Positions 1 to 6,700 of a stretch of 64,000 bases of DNA are shown in pieces (within the stretch, counting starts at the first letter, position 1; every line of letters begins with the position of its first letter). The DNA is from Natronolimnobius sp. AArcel1 (GTDB taxonomy: Archaea; Halobacteriota; Halobacteria; Halobacteriales; Natrialbaceae). The notes beneath the pieces were generated by a model. It saw only the letters and a list, made by a program, of their open reading frames with translations. It did not search any database and was not told the origin of the DNA. The position numbers and the translations under genes were made by a program. The DNA lies in the NCBI RefSeq assembly GCF_011043775.1, contig NZ_JAAKXY010000003.1:248001-312000 (forward strand), written 5' to 3'.

Positions 1-171
1 GGCTTCGAGAAAGCCGTTTTCGACCGGTTCGTAGACCCAGAAGAGCGGCACGGTGACGTCCCCACTCGGGACGAGCGTTTCCAGTTCGATGGCCGAGGTT
101 TGCTCTAGACTGAGGATTTGCCCGAGTTCAAAAGCATCAGATGGGATGCGAATCTCCGTTATTACACTCAT
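1..171 (-). CDS. HTH-10 (bacterioopsin-activator-like) regulator, N-terminal fragment
   Basis: The reading frame starts with ATG at 171 and runs off the left edge, so only 57 residues are visible. The start MSVITEIRIPSDAFELG and the following 'VPLFWVYEP' segment have the form of the N-terminal sensory half of haloarchaeal HTH-10 proteins, a family named after the bacterioopsin activator Bat. The HTH half would lie outside the window. It is divergent from a second HTH-10 gene at 363, and the two are probably paralogues. Function beyond transcriptional regulation cannot be stated. Confidence 0.75.
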   Translation of the reverse strand, partial: MSVITEIRIPSDAFELGQILSLEQTSAIELETLVPSGDVTVPLFWVYEPVENGFLEA

Positions 172-362
172 GCTCGCTTGTGCAACTAGATTGCCCGGTT
201 GTACAAAAGGAGCTGACATGGTGTACCATGGCTTTCCGGGTATCAAACGGACTCCCCGCTTGCAGCATACACTATCCCGGCCAACAACTGTGCGTTGGCT
301 CGTCTCGAAGCCATGATACACCACCCATGCCGGTTATTTGTCTGCTAGGCGAAAGGTTCCGC

Positions 363-1007
363 ATGGCGACTGTGATGGAGTTTACGAGTCCGACAGCGGA
401 GTTCCCACTGGGGAGTGTGTTCAAAAACTTGCCGGGTGTGACGGTCGAACTGGAGCGGCTGATTCCACACCAGACGCTGATTATCCCCTACTTCTGGGTA
501 CGCGATGTGAAAACGGAGGACATCGAAGCTGAGTTCGAACAACACGCCGGCGTGAGCAACATCCGAATGGTCGATAGCATCGAAGACGAGTATCTCATGC
601 GTGCCGAGTGGGAACAAGAGTACTTCGGCATCCTGAGCGCGCTGGCCAAGGCCAACGTCGTCGTGCTCTCCGGAATCGGTACGAAAGACGAGTGGCGATT
701 CGAGGTGCGCGGCGAGAGTCAGGAGACAATCGGCGAGTTTCGAGAGTACTGCCAGGAAAACGACATTCCGATAACAATCACCGCCGTCCACGCAATGCTC
801 CCGATCCAGGGCGAGGGCTACGAGTTAACCGAGACCCAACGTGAGGCGCTGGTGTTAGCCTACGAGCGGGGCTACTTCGACACCCCACGCGAGGTGTCGC
901 TCGAAGAGATCGCTGACGAGCTCGGCATCACCCAGCAATCGCTCTCATCACGCCTTCGACGCGGGCATCGACGCCTCATTGGAGCGACACTCAGTAGTTC
1001 GGTGTGA
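363..1007 (+). CDS. HTH-10 family transcriptional regulator
   Basis: A 214-residue protein starting at ATG 363 (MATVMEFTSP). An upstream extension is open but has no family-like sequence, so 363 is preferred. The N-terminal two thirds is the variable sensory region of bacterioopsin-activator-like proteins. The C-terminal ~50 residues carry the HTH_10 domain: the typical 'AYERGYFDTPR' linker, then the helix-turn-helix 'ELGITQQSLSSRLRRG'. This class regulates transcription in haloarchaea; its target here is unknown. It sits back to back with the partial paralogue at the window edge, and a HalOD1 gene follows on the same strand. Confidence 0.85.
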   Translation: MATVMEFTSPTAEFPLGSVFKNLPGVTVELERLIPHQTLIIPYFWVRDVKTEDIEAEFEQHAGVSNIRMVDSIEDEYLMRAEWEQEYFGILSALAKANVVVLSGIGTKDEWRFEVRGESQETIGEFREYCQENDIPITITAVHAMLPIQGEGYELTETQREALVLAYERGYFDTPREVSLEEIADELGITQQSLSSRLRRGHRRLIGATLSSSV

Positions 1008-1091
1008 TCGTTCGGATAGGTCCTCTGTATTAAACCCTCTGTATAATCAGTATACTTATTGAACCGACTCAGACGGCTAGAATCGGGCGAG

Positions 1092-1442
1092 ATGGACGCA
1101 ACGGTATCTGGGGTTGGAGTCGAAGCGGTCGAGTACTCTCAGGAATCTGGGACTGTCCGCACGCAGTTTGATCAGGAGAAGACACCCGCGAGCATGGCTG
1201 TTGTCGCAACGCTGGCGGACGTAATGGACACTGATCCGGTAGAACTGGACCCGCTCCATTCCACTGTTGACGCCGACGAATTAGATGCGCTCGTCCACGT
1301 TCGCAACGGGACGAACGGAGACACCCACGTTGCATTCACGCACGAGGGGCACGCAATAACCGTACACAGCTACGGTGTGATCACCATCACACCAGAACAC
1401 GAACTCACAGTGGAGAAACACGAAGGGGGCGAGGCAAAATGA
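1092..1442 (+). CDS. HalOD1 (halobacterial output domain 1) protein
   Basis: A 116-residue protein. Residues ~35-105 fit the HalOD1 domain, with a conserved LADVMDTDPVELDPL helix, a central 'LHSTVDADELDAL' segment and a C-terminal beta hairpin 'HSYGVITI'. HalOD1 is a haloarchaeal domain thought to act as an output module of signal transduction; its biochemical role is not known. A TTG at 1059 would add 11 residues, but AT-rich TATA-like DNA at about 1041-1058 puts a likely transcription start near 1080, so ATG 1092 is preferred. The stop overlaps the next start (ATGA), so the two genes are probably co-transcribed. Confidence 0.75.
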   Translation: MDATVSGVGVEAVEYSQESGTVRTQFDQEKTPASMAVVATLADVMDTDPVELDPLHSTVDADELDALVHVRNGTNGDTHVAFTHEGHAITVHSYGVITITPEHELTVEKHEGGEAK

Positions 1443-1624
1443 CGTCTGAGGAGACCTCACTTGCGTCGAAGGAAGAATTAAACGCGGAGCTGAAAGCCCT
1501 CCTTCGCAGGGCCTACGAGAGTGGAATCGATGTGGAAGGCGGATTCGAATGTCGGAATGGGGTCGAACATCCTGACTGGGACGTGATCGTCACCGAAGTC
1601 GAAAAGAACGAGCATTCGGAGTGA
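1439..1624 (+). CDS. Small haloarchaeal protein, coupled to HalOD1 gene
   Basis: A 61-residue acidic protein starting at an ATG that overlaps the stop of the HalOD1 gene by four bases, which implies translational coupling. It has a helical N-terminal half (ELNAELKALLRRAYESGI) and a short C-terminal stretch with 'GGFECRNGVEHPDWDVIVTE'. This resembles small uncharacterised proteins often encoded next to HalOD1 genes in haloarchaea. No known catalytic motif is seen and no function can be given. Confidence 0.65.
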   Translation: MTSEETSLASKEELNAELKALLRRAYESGIDVEGGFECRNGVEHPDWDVIVTEVEKNEHSE

Positions 1625-1666
1625 ACGACTACGAGCGTGGCCAGATCGGTAGCAACTACTTGACCT

Positions 1667-1972
1667 GTGAGTGACGAACGCTGTAACCAAGATTGCATCA
1701 AACGGGTACTCTCAGCGCAACAACGGCGAGTATTACGTGCGCTCCTCGACGAGAGTTCGATATCTGCTGACCCGATTCTTCGTAAGGGAGAGACTCTCAA
1801 CTCCGGGGAGTACCTCACGATTTGTTACGAACTCCATCACGTCCTACTTCCCGAATTATCGGATAAGGGGTTCGTCGAGTTCGACAGGTTCGAAGACAAG
1901 GTACGGCGAGGAATGAAATTCGACGAGGTATGTCGGTTTCATGAACAGATCGATGACGACCATGACGAGTAA
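1667..1972 (+). CDS. DUF7344-like winged-helix protein
   Basis: A 101-residue protein with a GTG start at 1667 (MSDERCNQDC). 'VLSAQQRRVLRALLDESS' followed by 'HHVLLPELSDKGFVEFD' matches the haloarchaeal winged-helix pattern of DUF7344: helix one with RR-V-L, the H-LP-L-D recognition area, then the wing. It is likely a small DNA-binding regulator. A second, longer member lies at 50015. No partner gene is obvious; the next gene is convergent and distant. Confidence 0.65.
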   Translation: MSDERCNQDCIKRVLSAQQRRVLRALLDESSISADPILRKGETLNSGEYLTICYELHHVLLPELSDKGFVEFDRFEDKVRRGMKFDEVCRFHEQIDDDHDE

Positions 1973-2312
1973 CCTGGTCCTGTAATCGATTTGCTGCTGA
2001 ATGCGCACTTTGGGTTTGCACGACTACTTGAACAACTATCAGAATTGGCAGAACCCTCAGCGATCGATACGCACGCATACATAACGGATGCTTCGTCGTT
2101 GAGTGTCTGAAACGAACAGTGTTCGGCTGCTGCATCCACCCTCTATATTCAGCAGGCGACACTTATCATCTGCTGAGGATTTCAACAGAGCCGTCTATCG
2201 CTATGGCTCCCCTTGAACAACAATGGCTGCTTCGTGAGCGCAAACCTGACTGATCTCATCACTAAGAACGGTTGTCTCAAACGATTGCGGCGTGCTCTAT
2301 CCCCCGAATTCG
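1973..2312. other. Intergenic, no supported gene
   Basis: About 340 bases between the DUF7344-like gene and the convergent HEPN gene. A short frame at 2213 with a TTG start has no family-like sequence. A 7-bp inverted repeat (TCAGCAG at 2149-2155, CTGCTGA at 2170-2176) is present and could be part of a terminator or chance. GC drops here compared with the region to the left, marking the likely start of the accessory island. Confidence 0.5.
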
Positions 2313-2807
2313 TTATCCGCAGATACACTCGTAGGACTGACCAACCAAATGGATTATCTGCCGGTGGATTCGTGTTGAAAGCGTCAACATTGCCTCTGCT
2401 CGTTCCCGGGTAGGCATTCCGTCCTGATAGTACGTCTGTGCACGATTTTCGGTCCAGAGGTCGTCAAGTCGAGACGCGACTTCCTCACTGATGAACCCGA
2501 CTTCCGCGCTGCGATTGATTGCAGTCGTATGTGACTGGGGAGGGTTTGCCGGATCCTGGTGCCCTTCATGAATTAACCAGAACATGAACGTCTTCTCGAT
2601 GGAGGTGAACGCTGCTTCGATCGTCAGCGTGTAGTAACCATCAGTCAGCAGTTGATCTGCACCTGAAAGCGATCGACAGGCTTTGCGAAGTTGAACGAGT
2701 CCCGCGTCAGAGACATCAAGTCCTATCTCCGAGTCTTGACCGCCGTGGCGGAACGCTGTTTCAGCATCTGAGAGTTCCGGCTCTACATCGGTAAGCGTGA
2801 TCGGCAT
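2313..2807 (-). CDS. HEPN-domain protein (probable toxin of MNT-HEPN pair)
   Basis: A 164-residue, mostly helical protein starting at ATG 2807. Residues ~35-160 look like a HEPN domain: a helical bundle with 'YTLTIEAAFTSIEKTFMFWL' and an RxxxYY element (R122, Y126, Y127) in the place where HepT toxins have Rx4-6H. HEPN proteins of this kind act as RNases or as substrates of AMPylation by the partner nucleotidyltransferase. The gene follows the MNT gene with three bases between stop and start, the usual layout of such pairs. Toxin activity is inferred from family and context; the altered catalytic motif leaves doubt. Confidence 0.75.
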   Translation of the reverse strand: MPITLTDVEPELSDAETAFRHGGQDSEIGLDVSDAGLVQLRKACRSLSGADQLLTDGYYTLTIEAAFTSIEKTFMFWLIHEGHQDPANPPQSHTTAINRSAEVGFISEEVASRLDDLWTENRAQTYYQDGMPTRERAEAMLTLSTRIHRQIIHLVGQSYECICG

Positions 2808-2810
2808 CGC

Positions 2811-3494
2811 TTACTCACCTCCTCGTTCAGTTTCATATGCCGCTTTTCGAACATCCTCTAATGCACCGATCCGCTCCAGAACAAGTCCCTCATCGAAGAT
2901 CTCTCGTAACTTTTCCCCGTGTGATGCAGCAGATTCAGGCGTCTCGACGAGCACTTCGAACTGGTAACGTTCTCCATGGAACGTTCGTTCCTCCAAGTCT
3001 CTAACGAGTTGGGAAGCGAGGCGACGTCCGTACGTAAGGTTTCCCTTGACGATGACGAGGAGATCGATGTCGCTACTCCGATCGGCTTGTCCACGAGCTA
3101 CGCTTCCGAAGAGGATGATCCCAACCACCTCGTCAACGTCATCAGAGGCTTCGACGTCTTTGGCGAGTTCATTGAGGAATGCTTGTACCGGCTTTCGAAA
3201 CTCTCGCTGTGGAATGGTGAACAGTGGGTTAGATCCAGTGATGTGATCTTGATCGATCCTGATCTGTGCTGGTTTCCCGTTCGCAATATCCAGGACACCC
3301 ATCTGTTCGAGGAGTTCGACAGCTCGTGAGACAGAAGAGATATCGGAGTCAGTGATCGTCGCTAATTCTTTCTGCGTAAACTCCTCGAACGGGTTATTCA
3401 CCAAATGATGGAGGATGTCTTGCATCGCCTGGTATCGGAAGACTCGTTCCTCCGGAAAGGGGAAATCGAGAAGCACCCGCATCTGCTCTTGCAT
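2811..3494 (-). CDS. Winged-helix plus minimal nucleotidyltransferase (MNT) antitoxin-like protein
   Basis: A 227-residue protein. ATG 3494 is preferred to the TTG three codons upstream. Residues ~20-85 form a MarR/ArsR-like winged helix ('FTQKELATITDSDISSVSRA'), which would bind DNA. Residues ~120-200 are a nucleotidyltransferase fold with the signature G130-S131, then D142 and D144 ('GSVARGQADRSSDIDLLV'). MNT partners of HEPN toxins can transfer AMP to the toxin and silence it. The fused winged helix would let this protein repress its own promoter, which faces the AbrB-like gene at 3676. Confidence 0.82.
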   Translation of the reverse strand: MQEQMRVLLDFPFPEERVFRYQAMQDILHHLVNNPFEEFTQKELATITDSDISSVSRAVELLEQMGVLDIANGKPAQIRIDQDHITGSNPLFTIPQREFRKPVQAFLNELAKDVEASDDVDEVVGIILFGSVARGQADRSSDIDLLVIVKGNLTYGRRLASQLVRDLEERTFHGERYQFEVLVETPESAASHGEKLREIFDEGLVLERIGALEDVRKAAYETERGGE

Positions 3495-3601
3495 AATAGA
3501 CAAGATATTGCAGGATGTGCAAAAGTGTTACGCTCGCCGTTCTCAGTCTTGCGCTTTCGGTCACGGAGATCCACTCACGGAGGTTCCGCATAGCAAGTAT
3601 T

Positions 3602-3668
3602 GTTCAGGAAATCTGGAGTTCCTGAACACCCCGAAATACCTTTACCTCTACCGTTAGAAATAACGGTA
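3602..3668. promoter_or_regulatory. Two inverted repeats in the divergent promoter region
   Basis: Two perfect inverted repeats lie between the MNT gene and the AbrB-like gene. The first has 9-bp arms (GTTCAGGAA 3602-3610, TTCCTGAAC 3619-3627). The second has 8-bp arms (TACCGTTA 3649-3656, TAACGGTA 3661-3668) and sits between a T/A-rich element at ~3634-3646 and the ATG at 3676, the place where a bound protein would block transcription. The likely binders are the AbrB-like protein or the MNT winged helix; this is inferred from position. Confidence 0.6.
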
Positions 3669-3675
3669 CGAGCAG

Positions 3676-3834
3676 ATGCCAAAGGTTCAGCTCAAATCTA
3701 ACGGTCAGTACGTCGTCACAGTGGACAAGGGACTTGCAGACGCGATGGATCTCGCAGGAGCCGACGTCGAGTGGTCTGTCGCATCTCGAAACAAACTCGA
3801 ATTGCAGATCACATCGCGGGGTGACGATGAGTAA
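3676..3834 (+). CDS. Small AbrB/SpoVT-like DNA-binding protein
   Basis: A 52-residue protein (MPKVQLKSNGQYVVTVDKGL...). The pattern 'NGQYVVTVDKGLADAMDLAGADVEW' split over a short beta hairpin, helix and second strand is that of swapped-hairpin AbrB-type transition regulators. Such proteins are small dimeric DNA binders and often antitoxins or autorepressors. Its stop overlaps the start of the serine recombinase by eight bases, so the two are translated together. It probably controls the recombinase and itself through the palindrome just upstream. Confidence 0.7.
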   Translation: MPKVQLKSNGQYVVTVDKGLADAMDLAGADVEWSVASRNKLELQITSRGDDE

Positions 3835-4525
3835 GGCGCTCGCGTGGATTCGAAAATCTCGCGGATCTGACGACGACATCGGACTTGAAGAGCAACGTGA
3901 GGTCGTCACAAACCTCGCATACGAGCTCGCCGACGAGGTCGAGATGTTCGACCTGGGCGTCCACACCGGGTTCAGTTCACTCACTCGGGATGATGACTCT
4001 GACCTCCTCGATCAAAACGAGGATGTCCTCGACGTCGTCGAGCAACTTCGAAGCGGAGAGTACGACTATCTCGTCGCCTTCGACGACCGGCGTATCTGCC
4101 GAGATGGATACCTTACCATCATCACGTACGCCTGCAAGCAGGGAGATACGGAGATTGCGTACGTTGCCGACGTTGCAGAGGACGATTTGACTCACGACAT
4201 GCACCGGCTGTTCGAGCGAGTGACCAAACAGGAAGAGATCCGAAAGGCAAAGAGCGCACTCCAACGACGGCGAGAGAACGGGTACGACGAGGGACGACCA
4301 AAGTGGGGAACGACGTACGACGCCGACGGGGAATACCTCGTCCCGGATCCAGAGACGTTTCCCGATGTACTCACGGCTATCGAAATGGCGGAATCTGACG
4401 AGCCAGAATACTCGTACCGAGACATTGTCGGACGGACGTCGATCGAGTCAGTTGGGACACTGAAAAACATCCTCGACCGCCGTGACTGGTACCGAGAGTT
4501 GGCTATAGAACACGGGAATATCTGA
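3827..4525 (+). CDS. Serine recombinase (resolvase/invertase family)
   Basis: A 232-residue protein starting at ATG 3827 inside the end of the AbrB-like gene. The N-terminal ~120 residues form a resolvase domain: 'AWIRKSRG' with candidate nucleophile S11, and 'FDDRRICRDG' (residues 85-94) with the D-R-x(2)-R active-site cluster. The remaining ~110 residues include a helical arm ('EEIRKAKSALQRRRENG') and a short C-terminal DNA-binding region. Length is close to resolvases and far below large serine integrases. It cuts and rejoins DNA at specific sites. Its place at the edge of the defence island suggests a part in its mobility or maintenance (inference). Confidence 0.82.
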   Translation: MSKALAWIRKSRGSDDDIGLEEQREVVTNLAYELADEVEMFDLGVHTGFSSLTRDDDSDLLDQNEDVLDVVEQLRSGEYDYLVAFDDRRICRDGYLTIITYACKQGDTEIAYVADVAEDDLTHDMHRLFERVTKQEEIRKAKSALQRRRENGYDEGRPKWGTTYDADGEYLVPDPETFPDVLTAIEMAESDEPEYSYRDIVGRTSIESVGTLKNILDRRDWYRELAIEHGNI

Positions 4526-4603
4526 GACACAGCGGGAAATGTCTCCGCACCAAATAGAGTAGTCAGTCGAAATAACTATGGTTGTCAACGAATAGATGAG
4601 TCT

Positions 4604-5869
4604 GTGGAAATAAATCATGTTGCATCGGTTTTGGAAACGGTTGAAAACCGAGTTCAGGTGCTCAATGAGTCAAAACGACCACCACGAACCTTCTTCGATG
4701 TGGCTGATGTTTCTCGTTCGGAATCTGCGTGGCAACACACGCTCGCGTATTTTCTGTCCCCCAATGAACCACATGGGTTTGGAGCGACTATCCTTGGAGC
4801 GTTCCTAAGATTAATTGAAGAACATTCTGAATCGACTTTCGAATTCTATGAGTACAATCTTGAGGACATCGAAATACAGGTCGAGGCCTCGGCCGATACT
4901 GGGCGTCCTGACATTGTTCTCTGGCTGGAGGAGATGTGGTTCCTATGCGTGGAAATCAAAGTCGATGCCCCAGAAACGGAGGATCAAACAGAGCGGTACA
5001 CTAACGCGTCTCGATTCGGTGAGCTGTGTACGGCATCTATTCCATCATCTGGCCACCACTTTGTGTATCTTGCTAGTCGGCATGCGAACGACCCTAAAGC
5101 AGACAAGTTCGTAACAATAACTTGGCAAGAGGTCGTCGAAGAGTTTTCCCAGCACTTCAATCCCGGTGTCACAGCGTATCCTGCTAGAAGCGTCGCACAA
5201 TTATACGATTTCGTTCACCACGTTAAGCAGTCACTCAATATGGTAAATGAACAAGGTCCGAATTCCGAGAAGGTTGAACTGGCGTTCGAACACAGTGAGA
5301 TGATTAATGAACTCACAGACGCTGCCGATCAGTTCATCAAAGAGTATCAGGCATCGTGGGACAGACGCTTCGAACAGGATCCACCAAGTGGCTGGACAGA
5401 CAAGTGGACGACCATTCGAAATGGGAACAAGTGGGGGCGCTTGATGAAGGCAGATTGGAGACTTCCTCAAAATCCAACTGGAGCTCCACAAAAGACCTCC
5501 GGATTTTCTGTTGCGATTTCAATTGACGTCAGGTTAGAAGATTTTGAACGAGGGGAAACGGAAGCTGTGTTCCGGGTTTACGGAGATAATGAGTATACTG
5601 AATGTTACTTGGAGCGATTTCACTCGGATGGGTTTCAGGACCAAATCCAACAACGAATCAAAGATACTCGGCTAACAGTCAATGAATCCAATGAACCGAG
5701 GGTACTCAGGTCAGTACATTCCTTCGAATTCAACGACGGCGAGGGGCATTTGGAGGCACTGAAGGAAGCCTTTCTAGAATATAATAAGGTCGTGCCTCAT
5801 CTTGAAGAACTATATTTTGAGGTTCAATCAGATATCAAAAACCCAGATCAGTTATTTGAGGATGACTGA
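4604..5869 (+). CDS. PD-(D/E)XK nuclease superfamily protein (PDDEXK_4-like)
   Basis: A 421-residue protein with GTG start at 4604; upstream ATGs run into stops. Residues ~25-210 carry a PD-(D/E)XK core: the opening 'SESAWQHTLAYFLSPNEPHG', then 'GRPDIVLWLEE' (D103) and 'FLCVEIKVDA' (E117, K119), then 'EDQTERYT'. This is the layout of the PDDEXK_4 (PF14281) family, found mainly in defence loci and lone restriction-like genes. The C-terminal half (~220-421) is not recognised and contains a W-rich segment and a beta-rich region. GC is clearly lower than in core genes, suggesting transfer. It leads the plus-strand run with the RecB-like nuclease and PLD-SNF2 helicase. Confidence 0.78.
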   Translation: MEINHVASVLETVENRVQVLNESKRPPRTFFDVADVSRSESAWQHTLAYFLSPNEPHGFGATILGAFLRLIEEHSESTFEFYEYNLEDIEIQVEASADTGRPDIVLWLEEMWFLCVEIKVDAPETEDQTERYTNASRFGELCTASIPSSGHHFVYLASRHANDPKADKFVTITWQEVVEEFSQHFNPGVTAYPARSVAQLYDFVHHVKQSLNMVNEQGPNSEKVELAFEHSEMINELTDAADQFIKEYQASWDRRFEQDPPSGWTDKWTTIRNGNKWGRLMKADWRLPQNPTGAPQKTSGFSVAISIDVRLEDFERGETEAVFRVYGDNEYTECYLERFHSDGFQDQIQQRIKDTRLTVNESNEPRVLRSVHSFEFNDGEGHLEALKEAFLEYNKVVPHLEELYFEVQSDIKNPDQLFEDD

Positions 5870-5931
5870 GTAGAAATAGCAATTTTCGAAATCCGATCGT
5901 CGAATGAGTCCGCACAAACTCTATTTAGCTG

Positions 5932-6684
5932 ATGAACCGCTCGATAAGGGAGATCAGGCTCTCACCGTCTGCCCTCACTGGACTAGAAGACGGAAGCATG
6001 GAGCTGACGGCAGACGACACTGAGCGGTGCATTCGACCAACCACGACGGAGAAAGCAGAGACAAGAGAGACGAGTGACCGATCACCCTCGGACGAACAGC
6101 CCGGCATCTCGGCAGCGGTCTTCGGACAGGCAGTACACCGACTCTGTGAGGTCCGACCCCCTCGCCAGACGTGGCGATCGTTTATCGAACAGGTGTTCTC
6201 AGAGGAACGATCGGTCGGTTCAGATGAGCCACTTCAGGCGAGTAGCGGTGATCTCGATTCGATCGAGGGTGCGGCCGAGTGTGCGATCAGGTTCATCGAG
6301 GATCTTCACGAGCGGAGTGAAATGCTGGCCACATACGACGAGTTCCCGATTGAGTTGACGTTTCCGAACGGAGAGCTCCAAGGGTACATCGACCACCTGG
6401 TCGTCACACCCGATCGGTACCACGTCGTCGATTACAAGACAGATCGAACGGGTGACAACGAATCCGTAGAAGAGTTCCTCGAACGACGTGCGAATCACCA
6501 TGAGCCGCAGGTGATGGCGTACGCAGCTTCACTGATGCAGGCCGATCCGGAGCGTGACGTATCGGTGACGTTGTTCTTTACCGATATCGATCGCCGATAT
6601 ACTTGGGGATCTAACGAGGTGGAAGATGCCTATGAAGTTACCAATAAGCGGATTCACTCGGCACTAATGTCTAAAAAGCATTAA
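5932..6684 (+). CDS. Stand-alone RecB/AddA-type nuclease domain
   Basis: A 250-residue protein matching only the C-terminal nuclease part of AddA/RecB-like helicase-nucleases. It starts with 'RLSPSAL', where this domain normally begins after the helicase. All expected active-site motifs are seen: G65-x3-H69 (GQAVH), D154 (GYIDHL), D167-Y-K169, and Q193-x3-Y197 (QVMAY). The helicase is missing, so it is either a free-standing nuclease or a fragment left after a rearrangement. It is richer in GC than the preceding gene. Only 16 bases separate it from the PLD-SNF2 helicase, so it may now work with that protein. Confidence 0.75.
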   Translation: MNRSIREIRLSPSALTGLEDGSMELTADDTERCIRPTTTEKAETRETSDRSPSDEQPGISAAVFGQAVHRLCEVRPPRQTWRSFIEQVFSEERSVGSDEPLQASSGDLDSIEGAAECAIRFIEDLHERSEMLATYDEFPIELTFPNGELQGYIDHLVVTPDRYHVVDYKTDRTGDNESVEEFLERRANHHEPQVMAYAASLMQADPERDVSVTLFFTDIDRRYTWGSNEVEDAYEVTNKRIHSALMSKKH

Positions 6685-6700
6685 GAGGCCAACCAGTCAT

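Noticed and set aside
2213-2413. Plus-strand 66-codon frame with TTG start
   Set aside because: It overlaps the HEPN gene on the other strand and has no family-like sequence.
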